The translations under genes were made by a program, and so were the position numbers. A stretch of DNA of 34,484 nt from Ignavibacteria bacterium RIFOXYC2_FULL_35_21 (GTDB taxonomy: Bacteria; Bacteroidota; Ignavibacteria; Kapaibacteriales; UBA2268). Within the stretch, counting starts at the first letter, position 1, and the number at the start of each line of letters is the position of its first letter. A model generated the notes under the pieces. The model was given only the letters and a program-made list of their open reading frames with translations. It had not been told where the DNA came from and searched no databases. Below are positions 23,966 to 31,637 of the stretch, one piece after another. The stretch lies in the NCBI GenBank assembly GCA_001804705.1, contig MHAY01000063.1, positions 1 through 34,484 of the forward strand, read 5' to 3'.

Positions 23966-24592
23966 TCATTTATACAACTTTTTAATGTTTTCAAAACTAT
24001 TAACTTTATATTTTATTACTAATTTATCCCATAAGCCTTCAACCCAATCCTTATCAGTTCCCCAACATCCATAATGTTTATAATTTAAAATACATTTTTT
24101 AAGAGGATCATTGTCATTTAATTTAAAGTGTTTTTTAAAAAATTTTTGTACTGTATCCCCTAATAATATAATTTTACCTTTTTGGGGATTAAAACAAATT
24201 TTATCTAATTCAGATTGGAAATCTTTAAATACTTTTTTTATAAAATTTTTATTTTTCTTATCAATTTCCTTTTTTAATTCTGACGATGACTTTTTCGTAA
24301 AATTTTTAAATAAATCGGTTAAATAAGAGCCACGAAGACAATCTATTTCACAAGCATATTTTAATTTTCTATCATGCTTTCCTCCTCTGAAATTTGACCA
24401 TTTGACTTTTCTTAAGTTTTTAGAAGGATTTAAGCCAACAAACACAAAATTTGAATGAAGAATTTTTATATTTTTATCAATGATTTCGGTATCATACTCT
24501 TTATTTTTATCCCAAATAGCCCAACTTGCAAAGTTTCCAAATTGTTTTCTTAATTCATTATATTTTGGCATTGAATACATAATAATCCTCAT
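23966..24592 (-). CDS. Uracil-DNA-glycosylase-like fold protein, linked to type III RM genes
   Basis: 208 residues. Not firmly recognised. FVFVGLNPS (residues 50-57) resembles UDG motif 1; SYLTDLFKN, KIILLGDTVQKFF and a late KHYGCWG resemble, in order, the middle and histidine-containing end of UDG-superfamily proteins. If that is right the protein would bind DNA or modified bases, but activity is not shown. Lysine-rich and very AT-rich coding. Start is uncertain: ATG 24592 is 3 bases after the res stop, whereas ATG 24580 has GAGG six bases upstream and may be the real one. It directly follows mod and res on the same strand, so a role in the same defence locus is a reasonable guess. Alternatives: an unrelated DUF with a chance GLNPS string. 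Confidence 0.55.
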   Translation of the reverse strand: MRIIMYSMPKYNELRKQFGNFASWAIWDKNKEYDTEIIDKNIKILHSNFVFVGLNPSKNLRKVKWSNFRGGKHDRKLKYACEIDCLRGSYLTDLFKNFTKKSSSELKKEIDKKNKNFIKKVFKDFQSELDKICFNPQKGKIILLGDTVQKFFKKHFKLNDNDPLKKCILNYKHYGCWGTDKDWVEGLWDKLVIKYKVNSFENIKKLYK

Positions 24593-24595
24593 TAT

Positions 24596-26953
24596 TTATA
24601 AAATGTCACTTAAATTTTTCCATTCACTATAATTAGCATCAACATTATATTCATCATTGTTGTTTATTTTCCAAATATCAGAAACTTTAGTAATGATACC
24701 GCCCATAAATCTAATTGAATCTTTATTCTGTTCTTTTATCCATAATTGTAAAGCCTGAGCTTTGTATTTAGTATCATTTGTGCTAACCGTTCCTGTTAAA
24801 CCTTGTTTTGTATCAAGAATGAAAATAAACTTTTTTGTTTTAATTATCCAGTCTGGGAAAAATAATTTTTCTTTTTTCTCAATTTCACTATAATATGGTA
24901 TTGAAAAATGTTCGCTGCCATAATCACCATTCTTATACCACCAGTCAACATCTTTTTCTTCTATATAGTCTATAAAACCCAACTCATTTTTCTTACCAAG
25001 ATAATTGATTCTAAGATAGAATGGCTCCATTGAATTTTTTTTCAAACCTTCAATTTTTTCATATTCATCTGTATAATATAAAGATGGTCTTGGTATTTCC
25101 AACTTTAAAACTTGTTTAGAATATGATTCCTTGATTTTTACTTCTTCTGTTCTTATCGGTCTGTATGCCTCTAATGCTTGAGATATTACTCTACTAAGAA
25201 CACTATCATGTTTAAGTAAATCATTAACCATGATTGTATACATAGTTATTCTTTTTTCATTAATATTTTCAATAAACCATACATTTAAAGCCGATTTCAA
25301 TTTACCCCAAGAACGATCTGGAGCAAATTTTCTGTTTTCCTCTTCTTGTTTAGCAATTATGTTAAAGCATATTAAATTATACATTCTTTCTATATCATTT
25401 GAAGAAGTATCTTCACTTAAATCCTTACCACTTTTCCTCAGAAGATTAACAAAATTGTCATAATCTTCAATCTCTGCATCCACAATAAGCTTATTTTTTA
25501 TTTTAACATTATAAATCTCTAGTCCTTTATCTTCCAATTTACTCTTAACATTTTCCGTTAATACTTCTTCTTTCAATTCAAAATAATTATCAGCAACTTC
25601 CTTAAAAGTGCTTTGAAAAGAAGGGCCAAGATCATTATAATCTGATCTGCCCAAAAAAGTTGATTGAAGAATTATTGGAACTATCCCGCCTTTTCTTTTG
25701 CTTTCAAAAATAAACGGTTTATTTTTACCGAGCTTATTGTCAGGAAATTGTATCTGGTTTCTCTCATAATTTGTATATAGGTAACCAATATTTAGTTCAG
25801 GTTTTGGGTAGTGATATGCTTCAGGCATTCTTAATATACGACCAACAGTTTGAGTATGAAAGACTGGACTTTTTATTTCTCTAAACATAACCAAAATTGA
25901 AGCCCTGGGACAGTCCCAGCCAGTTGCAGCCGCTTGTTTAAAAATTAAAAATGATACAGGTGAATCATTAAATTCAATCTCTTCAAGATTTTCTTTTTTC
26001 TCAGAAAGCCAAATTGCTATATCATTATCATCAATTTTTTTATCTCTGAGATAATCTTTTACTATATCAAGTTTTGATTTATCTAATGTTTCTTTTCGAG
26101 CTTTATCATCATTTGGAAGTTGTATTAAAACAAGTGGATTAATATCTAATGATAATTCTTTATGTGCATTTTGTAATTCAATTCGTTTATCAAAAGCTAA
26201 ATTTAGCAATAAAATATCTTGGTCAATTTCCTTATTAGAAAACTTTTCTAGATCCTCTTTTGTTTGTGTTATAATTTTTTCTTTTATTAAACCTGCTTCA
26301 ATAACATCTTCTCTTACTACCTCAACAAAACCAGCTAGTTTTTGCTGGAAAAGTGATATTGATGGTTCGGATTTAGGTGTCGCTGTGATTTTTAAAATAA
26401 TTCTTGGATCAATTAAATCAATCAATTCATCAGCTAATTCAGTATCTGTGTCTCTATGTGCTTCATCAACAATTAAAACCAATTCACGATTGTCTTCATG
26501 GGTTTTTATAATAAACTCATCAAAAGCCCCATCATCTCCTGATGTAAATTCTGTCGGTTTTCTAAGCTTTCTTCCCTCTTTTGTTGAATCTTTAATTTTT
26601 TGCCAATTAATGAAGAAAATATTATTATTTTCGAGTTTACCTCTGCCAATATCATTTAAATCAAGTAGTGTTAATTCGTTTGCTCCACCATAATAATCAA
26701 AAAGTTTATTTTTACTTTGGGTATAGGAATCCTCACTGAAACTAAACCATAAAAAAGCTTTATCAACAATAAATTGTGGATCATTGCTAATATCTTTTAG
26801 GAATTGAGCAATCATTACCGTTTTACCGCTTCCGGTAGGTGCTTTAAAAACTAACTCAAGTTTTCTATTTGTGGTTTTCCATAATTCAAGAAATTGCTTT
26901 CGTAAATCAGTAATTGCCCTTTCTTGAAAAGGTTTTAAAATTATATTTGACAT
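24596..26953 (-). CDS. Type III restriction enzyme Res subunit (helicase-endonuclease)
   Basis: 785 residues. SF2 helicase with Walker A APTGSGKT (38-45), DEAHRD box (163-168), motif III KITATPK, and motif VI QTVGRILRMPEAYH. The C-terminal PD-(D/E)XK nuclease is FPDW...FILDTKQG (Asp701, Asp714, Lys716). Res needs Mod for recognition and cleaves DNA with two head-to-head unmethylated sites after ATP-driven translocation or sliding. Size is a little below the usual 900-1000 residues, but all motifs are present and the frame is intact. It starts 4 bases after the mod stop, so the pair is co-transcribed. Coding is extremely AT-rich compared with genes to the left, hinting at transfer. Confidence 0.88.
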   Translation of the reverse strand: MSNIILKPFQERAITDLRKQFLELWKTTNRKLELVFKAPTGSGKTVMIAQFLKDISNDPQFIVDKAFLWFSFSEDSYTQSKNKLFDYYGGANELTLLDLNDIGRGKLENNNIFFINWQKIKDSTKEGRKLRKPTEFTSGDDGAFDEFIIKTHEDNRELVLIVDEAHRDTDTELADELIDLIDPRIILKITATPKSEPSISLFQQKLAGFVEVVREDVIEAGLIKEKIITQTKEDLEKFSNKEIDQDILLLNLAFDKRIELQNAHKELSLDINPLVLIQLPNDDKARKETLDKSKLDIVKDYLRDKKIDDNDIAIWLSEKKENLEEIEFNDSPVSFLIFKQAAATGWDCPRASILVMFREIKSPVFHTQTVGRILRMPEAYHYPKPELNIGYLYTNYERNQIQFPDNKLGKNKPFIFESKRKGGIVPIILQSTFLGRSDYNDLGPSFQSTFKEVADNYFELKEEVLTENVKSKLEDKGLEIYNVKIKNKLIVDAEIEDYDNFVNLLRKSGKDLSEDTSSNDIERMYNLICFNIIAKQEEENRKFAPDRSWGKLKSALNVWFIENINEKRITMYTIMVNDLLKHDSVLSRVISQALEAYRPIRTEEVKIKESYSKQVLKLEIPRPSLYYTDEYEKIEGLKKNSMEPFYLRINYLGKKNELGFIDYIEEKDVDWWYKNGDYGSEHFSIPYYSEIEKKEKLFFPDWIIKTKKFIFILDTKQGLTGTVSTNDTKYKAQALQLWIKEQNKDSIRFMGGIITKVSDIWKINNNDEYNVDANYSEWKNLSDIL

Positions 26954-26957
26954 ATTT

Positions 26958-28691
26958 TTATCCTAAACGATTTACTTCTTTGTAAACATCAATAATTGGT
27001 TCCGGAATATCATCAACTTTAATATTTTTATATGCAGCAAATTCGTCCTTATACTCATTTTTTCCCCAGCTAAAAATATACAATACAACTTTTTGATTGA
27101 GTTTTGATAATTTTTTTGCCAATTCATACAATTTCTTTTTATCTTCTTTAAAATATATTGCTGTATATTTTGTTCCATCTTTAAAAATTTGCCACCATTC
27201 ATTCTTTTCTACTTCTTCAAAAGTAATTTCCCTTAATGCTATCATCTCCCCTGCTTTATAAGTCAGCTTAATTTTCTGTTCATCAGTTATATGAGAGATA
27301 TGTTCAATATCTAATAGTTCAGTTTTAAAGTATTTTAAATTTCCTCCAAGTCCATCTAAATTCTTACCATTAAAATTTTTCATTCCATTAATTACTTTTT
27401 CAATTCTTGGATAACATACTTCGGTACAGATATTACTTTCATTATTTGTACATAGTATGAATGTCCTATTACCATTATCCTCTTTGTTTAGTTCAAGTGT
27501 TGCATGTCCGGTTGTACCCGAACCAGCAAAAAAATCTAGAATGGTAATATCTTTATTATTATTAGAACTAGTAAAAATTGCATCAATAACTGCATATAAA
27601 GATTTTGGATAATCAAAGATTTTATTATCATTAAACATTTTTTTCAATAAAACAGCACCATAAGCTGATGAGTCATATTTTGCATCTAACCATAAACTTT
27701 TCGGTCTCATTCCTTTATTTATTCTATCTTTTTTATAAATAGAAATATTTCCATTTTTTTCTCGAACAACATCAATATCTCCATCTTCAATTAATTTCTT
27801 CATAGAGTCATTTGGGTAATCCCAAACTCTTTGTTTTCCATCTTTTCCAATATGTGGCAAAATTTTTAAAAATCCTTGTATTTTTATTAGTGAAATCTCT
27901 TTTGTGATAATATTAACATAAATTGGAAAATAATTATTTGGTCTTTCTTCTAATGAGCCGTGACCTCTCATAGATAGAGATTTTCTCCGATAAAATGAAA
28001 TATTATCTTTATATGGATATTTGTTTTTGTCTATTTCCTTAATTGGTAAATTTTGAATCACTACATTATTTATGTTTTTTGCATAAAATAAATAATATTC
28101 ATGTGAAGTTGCAAAATATTTACTTATAGCTCTACCAGGTGGATTATTTCTTACGGGTATTATACCTATTCTATTTTTTTCAGTAAATATTTCATCTGCC
28201 ATTAAACCTAAAGTGAAAAGTTCATAATCATCAATCGCTATTATTATTATACCAGTGTTTTTTAATAGGTTTTTGGCTAATCTTAATCTTTTTTCCATCA
28301 TACAAAGCCATTTACTATGCCTATATGGATCTTCAGCATCAACAAAATTATTATTATATTTCCAATCTCTAGCTCCAGTATTAAAAGGCGGGTCAATGTA
28401 AATAACATCAATCTTATCTTTATGAGTATAATTTAAAACAGATAAAGCATGATAATTATCTCCTTCAATTAGAATATTTATTGGTTTTTCTTTATTAGTA
28501 TAAATTTCTTTAGTTTTAACATCTTTCAATATTGGAATTTTATATTGACAATCAAGTACAATTTGTTCTGGTTCTTTATCTGCTTCCCAAACAAGTCCAT
28601 ATTTTTTTTTGGCTTTAAGTATTTTTACTTGTTTCTTTAATTTTTCAATTTCTTCTTGAAATTCTTTGTTTTTCTTTTCTAATTCAGTCAT
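26958..28691 (-). CDS. Type III DNA methyltransferase Mod subunit (N6-adenine, beta class)
   Basis: 577 residues. An N-terminal coiled coil (MTELEKKNKEFQEEIEKLKK) is followed by the catalytic motif DPPF (100-103) and, later, the SAM-binding motif FAGSGTT (388-394); this order marks the beta class typical of type III Mod. The stretch between the motifs is the target recognition region and is too variable to read a target. The ATG overlaps the rnhB stop (ATGA at 28688-28691), so translation may be coupled to rnhB. An A9 run (T9 at 28602-28610 on the plus strand) encodes Lys28-30; such runs can slip and switch Mod on and off. It is on in this sequence. Confidence 0.9.
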   Translation of the reverse strand: MTELEKKNKEFQEEIEKLKKQVKILKAKKKYGLVWEADKEPEQIVLDCQYKIPILKDVKTKEIYTNKEKPINILIEGDNYHALSVLNYTHKDKIDVIYIDPPFNTGARDWKYNNNFVDAEDPYRHSKWLCMMEKRLRLAKNLLKNTGIIIIAIDDYELFTLGLMADEIFTEKNRIGIIPVRNNPPGRAISKYFATSHEYYLFYAKNINNVVIQNLPIKEIDKNKYPYKDNISFYRRKSLSMRGHGSLEERPNNYFPIYVNIITKEISLIKIQGFLKILPHIGKDGKQRVWDYPNDSMKKLIEDGDIDVVREKNGNISIYKKDRINKGMRPKSLWLDAKYDSSAYGAVLLKKMFNDNKIFDYPKSLYAVIDAIFTSSNNNKDITILDFFAGSGTTGHATLELNKEDNGNRTFILCTNNESNICTEVCYPRIEKVINGMKNFNGKNLDGLGGNLKYFKTELLDIEHISHITDEQKIKLTYKAGEMIALREITFEEVEKNEWWQIFKDGTKYTAIYFKEDKKKLYELAKKLSKLNQKVVLYIFSWGKNEYKDEFAAYKNIKVDDIPEPIIDVYKEVNRLG

Positions 28692-29344
28692 AAAATTTTG
28701 TAATTATAAGAAATATTTAAATCAAAATTAGTAAATTTCTTCAAAAAACTTCTTCTATGCAATGGGCACAATCCATGTTTTTCGATTGCTTTGTAATGCT
28801 CTTTTGTTCCATATCCCTTGTGCTTTGCAAAGCCAAACTCGGGAAAGAGCCTGTCAGCAACATCAACCATCCATTTATCACGGACAACTTTTGCTATGAT
28901 TGAAGCCGCCGCTATCGAAATTGACTTGCTGTCCCCTTTTACGATTGTTGTAAACGGAATCCCAAACTCTTTAAAGTAATTCCCGTCAACAAGCAAGTGG
29001 TCAGGTTTTATTGTCAGCGATTCAACTGCTTTTCTCATTGCCAATTGAGTCGCCTGCAATATATTTATTTTATCAATTATTTCATTGTCAACAAAACTGA
29101 ATCCAAAAGATAAGGATATTTTTTGGATTAATTCAAACAACCTGACTCTTTCTTTTTCCACAATTTTCTTTGAGTCATTAATTCCCGATTTAGAAAGCAA
29201 TTGTGGCTGTAAAATCACAGCCGCCGCCACAACAGGACCTGCTAAGGGACCTCTCCCCGCTTCGTCAATTCCTGCGACAAAGCCTTTGACTGTAAATTCT
29301 TTTTCTATGCTGTAATCAGGATATTTTTTCTTCATAAAATTCAA
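28688..29344 (-). CDS. rnhB: Ribonuclease HII
   Basis: 218 residues. GIDEAGRGPLAGPVVAAAVIL with catalytic Asp27 and Glu28, then INDSKK, HLLVDGNY and SIAAASIIAKVVRDKWM, and the C-terminal GFAKHKGYGTKEH. It removes misincorporated ribonucleotides and RNA primers from DNA. Alternative ATG at 29335 (MKKKYPDY) is possible. Its last 4 bases overlap the mod start, so the restriction-modification block is joined directly to this housekeeping gene. Confidence 0.93.
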   Translation of the reverse strand: MNFMKKKYPDYSIEKEFTVKGFVAGIDEAGRGPLAGPVVAAAVILQPQLLSKSGINDSKKIVEKERVRLFELIQKISLSFGFSFVDNEIIDKINILQATQLAMRKAVESLTIKPDHLLVDGNYFKEFGIPFTTIVKGDSKSISIAAASIIAKVVRDKWMVDVADRLFPEFGFAKHKGYGTKEHYKAIEKHGLCPLHRRSFLKKFTNFDLNISYNYKIL

Positions 29345-29367
29345 TTAGATTTTTCAAAATTTCAATT

Positions 29368-29436
29368 GTCATTCCTGTGAAAACAGGAATCCATTGCAGG
29401 TGCAGATTTGTGGATTCCCGCTTTCGCGGGAATGAC
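29368..29436. repeat. Inverted dispersed repeat GTCATTCCTG...CGGGAATGAC between folE and rnhB
   Basis: Outer arms GTCATTCCTG-type (29368-29392, itself a hairpin CCTGTGAAAACAGG) and GGATTCCCGCTTTCGCGGGA ATGAC (29412-29436, itself the hairpin CCCGCTTTCGCGGG) face each other around a 19-base spacer. The whole can fold as one large stem or two small hairpins and could end folE transcription. The GTCATTCCCGCGAAAGCGGG string is a widely dispersed bacterial repeat (from memory). Confidence 0.8.
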
Positions 29437-29469
29437 AGTTATTGACTTTTATCATTATGCAAATTAAAT

Positions 29470-30240
29470 TTAGTTTTCAATCAGTTTCAAAAATTCGTTT
29501 CTTAAATTAAAATCTTCGAGAATTAATCCTCTCATAACTGATGTAATCATCAACGAATCAGTCTCTGAGCCTTTCACTCCACGCGAAATCATACAATAAT
29601 GTTTTGCCTTGATAACTACACCCAAGGCACGTGGATGAATCAAATCTTCAATATAATCTGCAATCTGCTCCCCTAATTCTTCCTGTATCTGTCCCCTTCT
29701 CGAAAACCATTCGACAATCCTCGACAGTTTTGACAAGCCGAGAATATGTTTACCGGGAATATATCCGATAGCACACTTTCCTGAAATCGTCTGCCAGTGA
29801 TGTGAACAGACAGACATTACTTCAATTCCTTTGCTGATAATCAACTCATCAATATTTTTTCTATTAGGAAATACGGTTGTGATTGGTGGTTTCTGATATC
29901 TTCCGGCAAAAAGTTCATTAACGAACATTCTTGCTATTCTTGCCGGTGTATGAGTTGAGTTAGGGTCATTTCTTGATATTCTCAGTATATCGAGTACTTC
30001 TTCAAATTTCTGTTCAAGCAATGGTAGTATAGAATCTTTTTCTTCTTTTGTAAGAGGGATATTTCCGTTTGCATCAAACAGTTTTTCACCATATTTATTT
30101 TTTTCAGGGTATTTCACGCCAACTGTATCTCTAAGCTCTTCGATTTCTTCATCGCTCAAATCGTAAAATCCTCCTGATATAACCTTTGGTGCGATATTTG
30201 TCAATGTCGCCTTTGTTTTCTTAACTTTTTTTATTTTCAT
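29470..30240 (-). CDS. folE: GTP cyclohydrolase I
   Basis: 256 residues; makes dihydroneopterin triphosphate from GTP, the entry to folate, or 7-deazaguanine when paired with QueD. Zinc ligands sit in SVCSHHW (Cys145, His148 region) and AKHYCMISRGV (Cys216). GLSKLSRIVEWFSRRGQIQE and RNDPNSTHTPARIARM are family signatures. The N-terminus carries about 70 residues before the conserved domain, basic at first (MKIKKVKKTK), so it is longer than typical bacterial enzymes of about 190-220 residues. It is 44 bases from the queD-like gene on the same strand, which suggests a pterin or queuosine pathway unit. Confidence 0.92.
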   Translation of the reverse strand: MKIKKVKKTKATLTNIAPKVISGGFYDLSDEEIEELRDTVGVKYPEKNKYGEKLFDANGNIPLTKEEKDSILPLLEQKFEEVLDILRISRNDPNSTHTPARIARMFVNELFAGRYQKPPITTVFPNRKNIDELIISKGIEVMSVCSHHWQTISGKCAIGYIPGKHILGLSKLSRIVEWFSRRGQIQEELGEQIADYIEDLIHPRALGVVIKAKHYCMISRGVKGSETDSLMITSVMRGLILEDFNLRNEFLKLIEN

Positions 30241-30284
30241 TTCATCCTCAAAACTCTTATCGGTTACGACAAATAAGTATGCCG

Positions 30285-30692
30285 CTATTTTCCAAAGTAA
30301 TCTACAAAGCTGTTTTCGGTTTCATACAATCTAATCGAATGCAATTTACCATTTGGAAAATTGTTTTCAAGTATTTTCCAGAAAACAACTGTAAGATTTT
30401 CAACTGTTGGAATAATACCTTTCAAAAAGTCAACATCATGGTTAAGGTGTTTATGGTCAACTTTTGAAATAATTTCATCATTCAAAATCTTCTTTAGAAT
30501 TTTTAAATCAATTATATATCCTGTCTGGGGAATTGGCTCACCGGCAACAGTAACTTCAAGCTTGTAATTATGCCCGTGGCCATAAAAATTGTTGCACTTG
30601 TCAAAAATCCTTTCATTTTCCTCATCGCTGAATTCAGGATTGAAGAGTCTGTGTGACGCCGAAAATGTAACAGTCTTTGTAATATATAACAT
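30285..30692 (-). CDS. queD: 6-pyruvoyl-tetrahydropterin synthase / 6-carboxytetrahydropterin synthase (QueD-like)
   Basis: 135 residues from ATG 30692. Zinc site His14 (SASHR), His39 and His41 (CNNFYGHGHNYKLEV), with the family Cys33 just before; DHKHLNH and PTVENLTVVFW carry the second catalytic His and the Glu region. It acts on dihydroneopterin triphosphate, the product of the adjacent folE, for queuosine or related pterins. QueD and eukaryote-like PTPS are hard to separate by eye. A longer frame starts at 30719, but AGGGAG seven bases upstream of ATG 30692 makes the shorter start better. Confidence 0.87.
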   Translation of the reverse strand: MLYITKTVTFSASHRLFNPEFSDEENERIFDKCNNFYGHGHNYKLEVTVAGEPIPQTGYIIDLKILKKILNDEIISKVDHKHLNHDVDFLKGIIPTVENLTVVFWKILENNFPNGKLHSIRLYETENSFVDYFGK

Positions 30693-30807
30693 TAGTTTCT
30701 CCCTTATTAACAAATGCAAATTTAAAAAATCCTATGATTTACATTGATTGAAAATTACTGTGAAATAATTATTTTTGAAGGATTTTGTAAAATTTTTATT
30801 TAAAACT

Positions 30808-31587
30808 ATGAAATATATCAAGACATTATTTAAAACTGTATTTATTACACCAACAGTTTTTCTTATTTTATTTTCTGCCTGTACAACTTCTCCCATTCAA
30901 AAAAAATCAAATTCTTTTGTTCAGCCTGCTAAATGGAATGATGAATTAATTACATTAAATATTTCTGCCAATTTAGCTTCTAAATATCATGATGAAACAA
31001 ATAGCGGTTCCTGCAAATTTATATTGAACGGCAAGGATTCATTATCTTTAATAATTAAAGGGCCCTTTGAAATCCCTATTGGAAAACTCTATGCAGATCC
31101 AAAATACTTCGTATATTATGATGCTTTTAATAATCAAATTCTTGAAGGAAAACCTACTGCAAAGAATTTAAAAAGAGCTACAATGGTTCCTTTAAGCTTT
31201 GATGAATTCATAAGGCTTCTGAGGTGTGAAACACCTTCAGAACCTGATGATTTTACTCGTGATGAAACATACAAGAATAATGATGGTTTACTTTATAAAA
31301 ACACATCAAATAAAGACTATATTGAATATGCCTTATATTCGTCTGAAAACAATAATTTAATTCGTTATCAGAGAAAATTAATGACTGGGCAGTTAATTTT
31401 AGATTTAGTATATAAAGATTACGAAACGTTTGATGGATTTCAACTTGCAAAATATATGATATTCAATTTTCCTGAGATTGATACTAAGGTTGATTTACAG
31501 ATAAATAAATATGAAATAAACAAGGACATTAATAAGACTCTGAGATTCAATTTGCCTGAAGGAATCAAGGTTTATAGAATAGAGTAA
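30808..31587 (+). CDS. DUF4292/LolB-like outer membrane lipoprotein
   Basis: 260 residues from ATG 30808. A lipoprotein signal with lipobox FSAC (Cys25) is followed by beta-rich sequence: NISANLASKYHDE, CKFILNGKDSLSLIIKGPFEIPIGKLYADP, YYDAFNNQILEG. The last part alternates beta strands (LILDLVYKDYETFDGFQLAK). This layout fits DUF4292 proteins of Bacteroidota, thought to have a LolB/LolA-like lipid-binding fold. A TTG-initiated extension to 30775 would add 11 residues before the signal peptide, so I use the ATG. It lies 50 bases before lptD, consistent with a role in lipoprotein or LPS delivery to the outer membrane. Confidence 0.68.
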   Translation: MKYIKTLFKTVFITPTVFLILFSACTTSPIQKKSNSFVQPAKWNDELITLNISANLASKYHDETNSGSCKFILNGKDSLSLIIKGPFEIPIGKLYADPKYFVYYDAFNNQILEGKPTAKNLKRATMVPLSFDEFIRLLRCETPSEPDDFTRDETYKNNDGLLYKNTSNKDYIEYALYSSENNNLIRYQRKLMTGQLILDLVYKDYETFDGFQLAKYMIFNFPEIDTKVDLQINKYEINKDINKTLRFNLPEGIKVYRIE

Positions 31588-31637
31588 TTTTTATAAAATG
31601 CTGAATTCTGAATGATTTACACGGATTCTGATAATTA

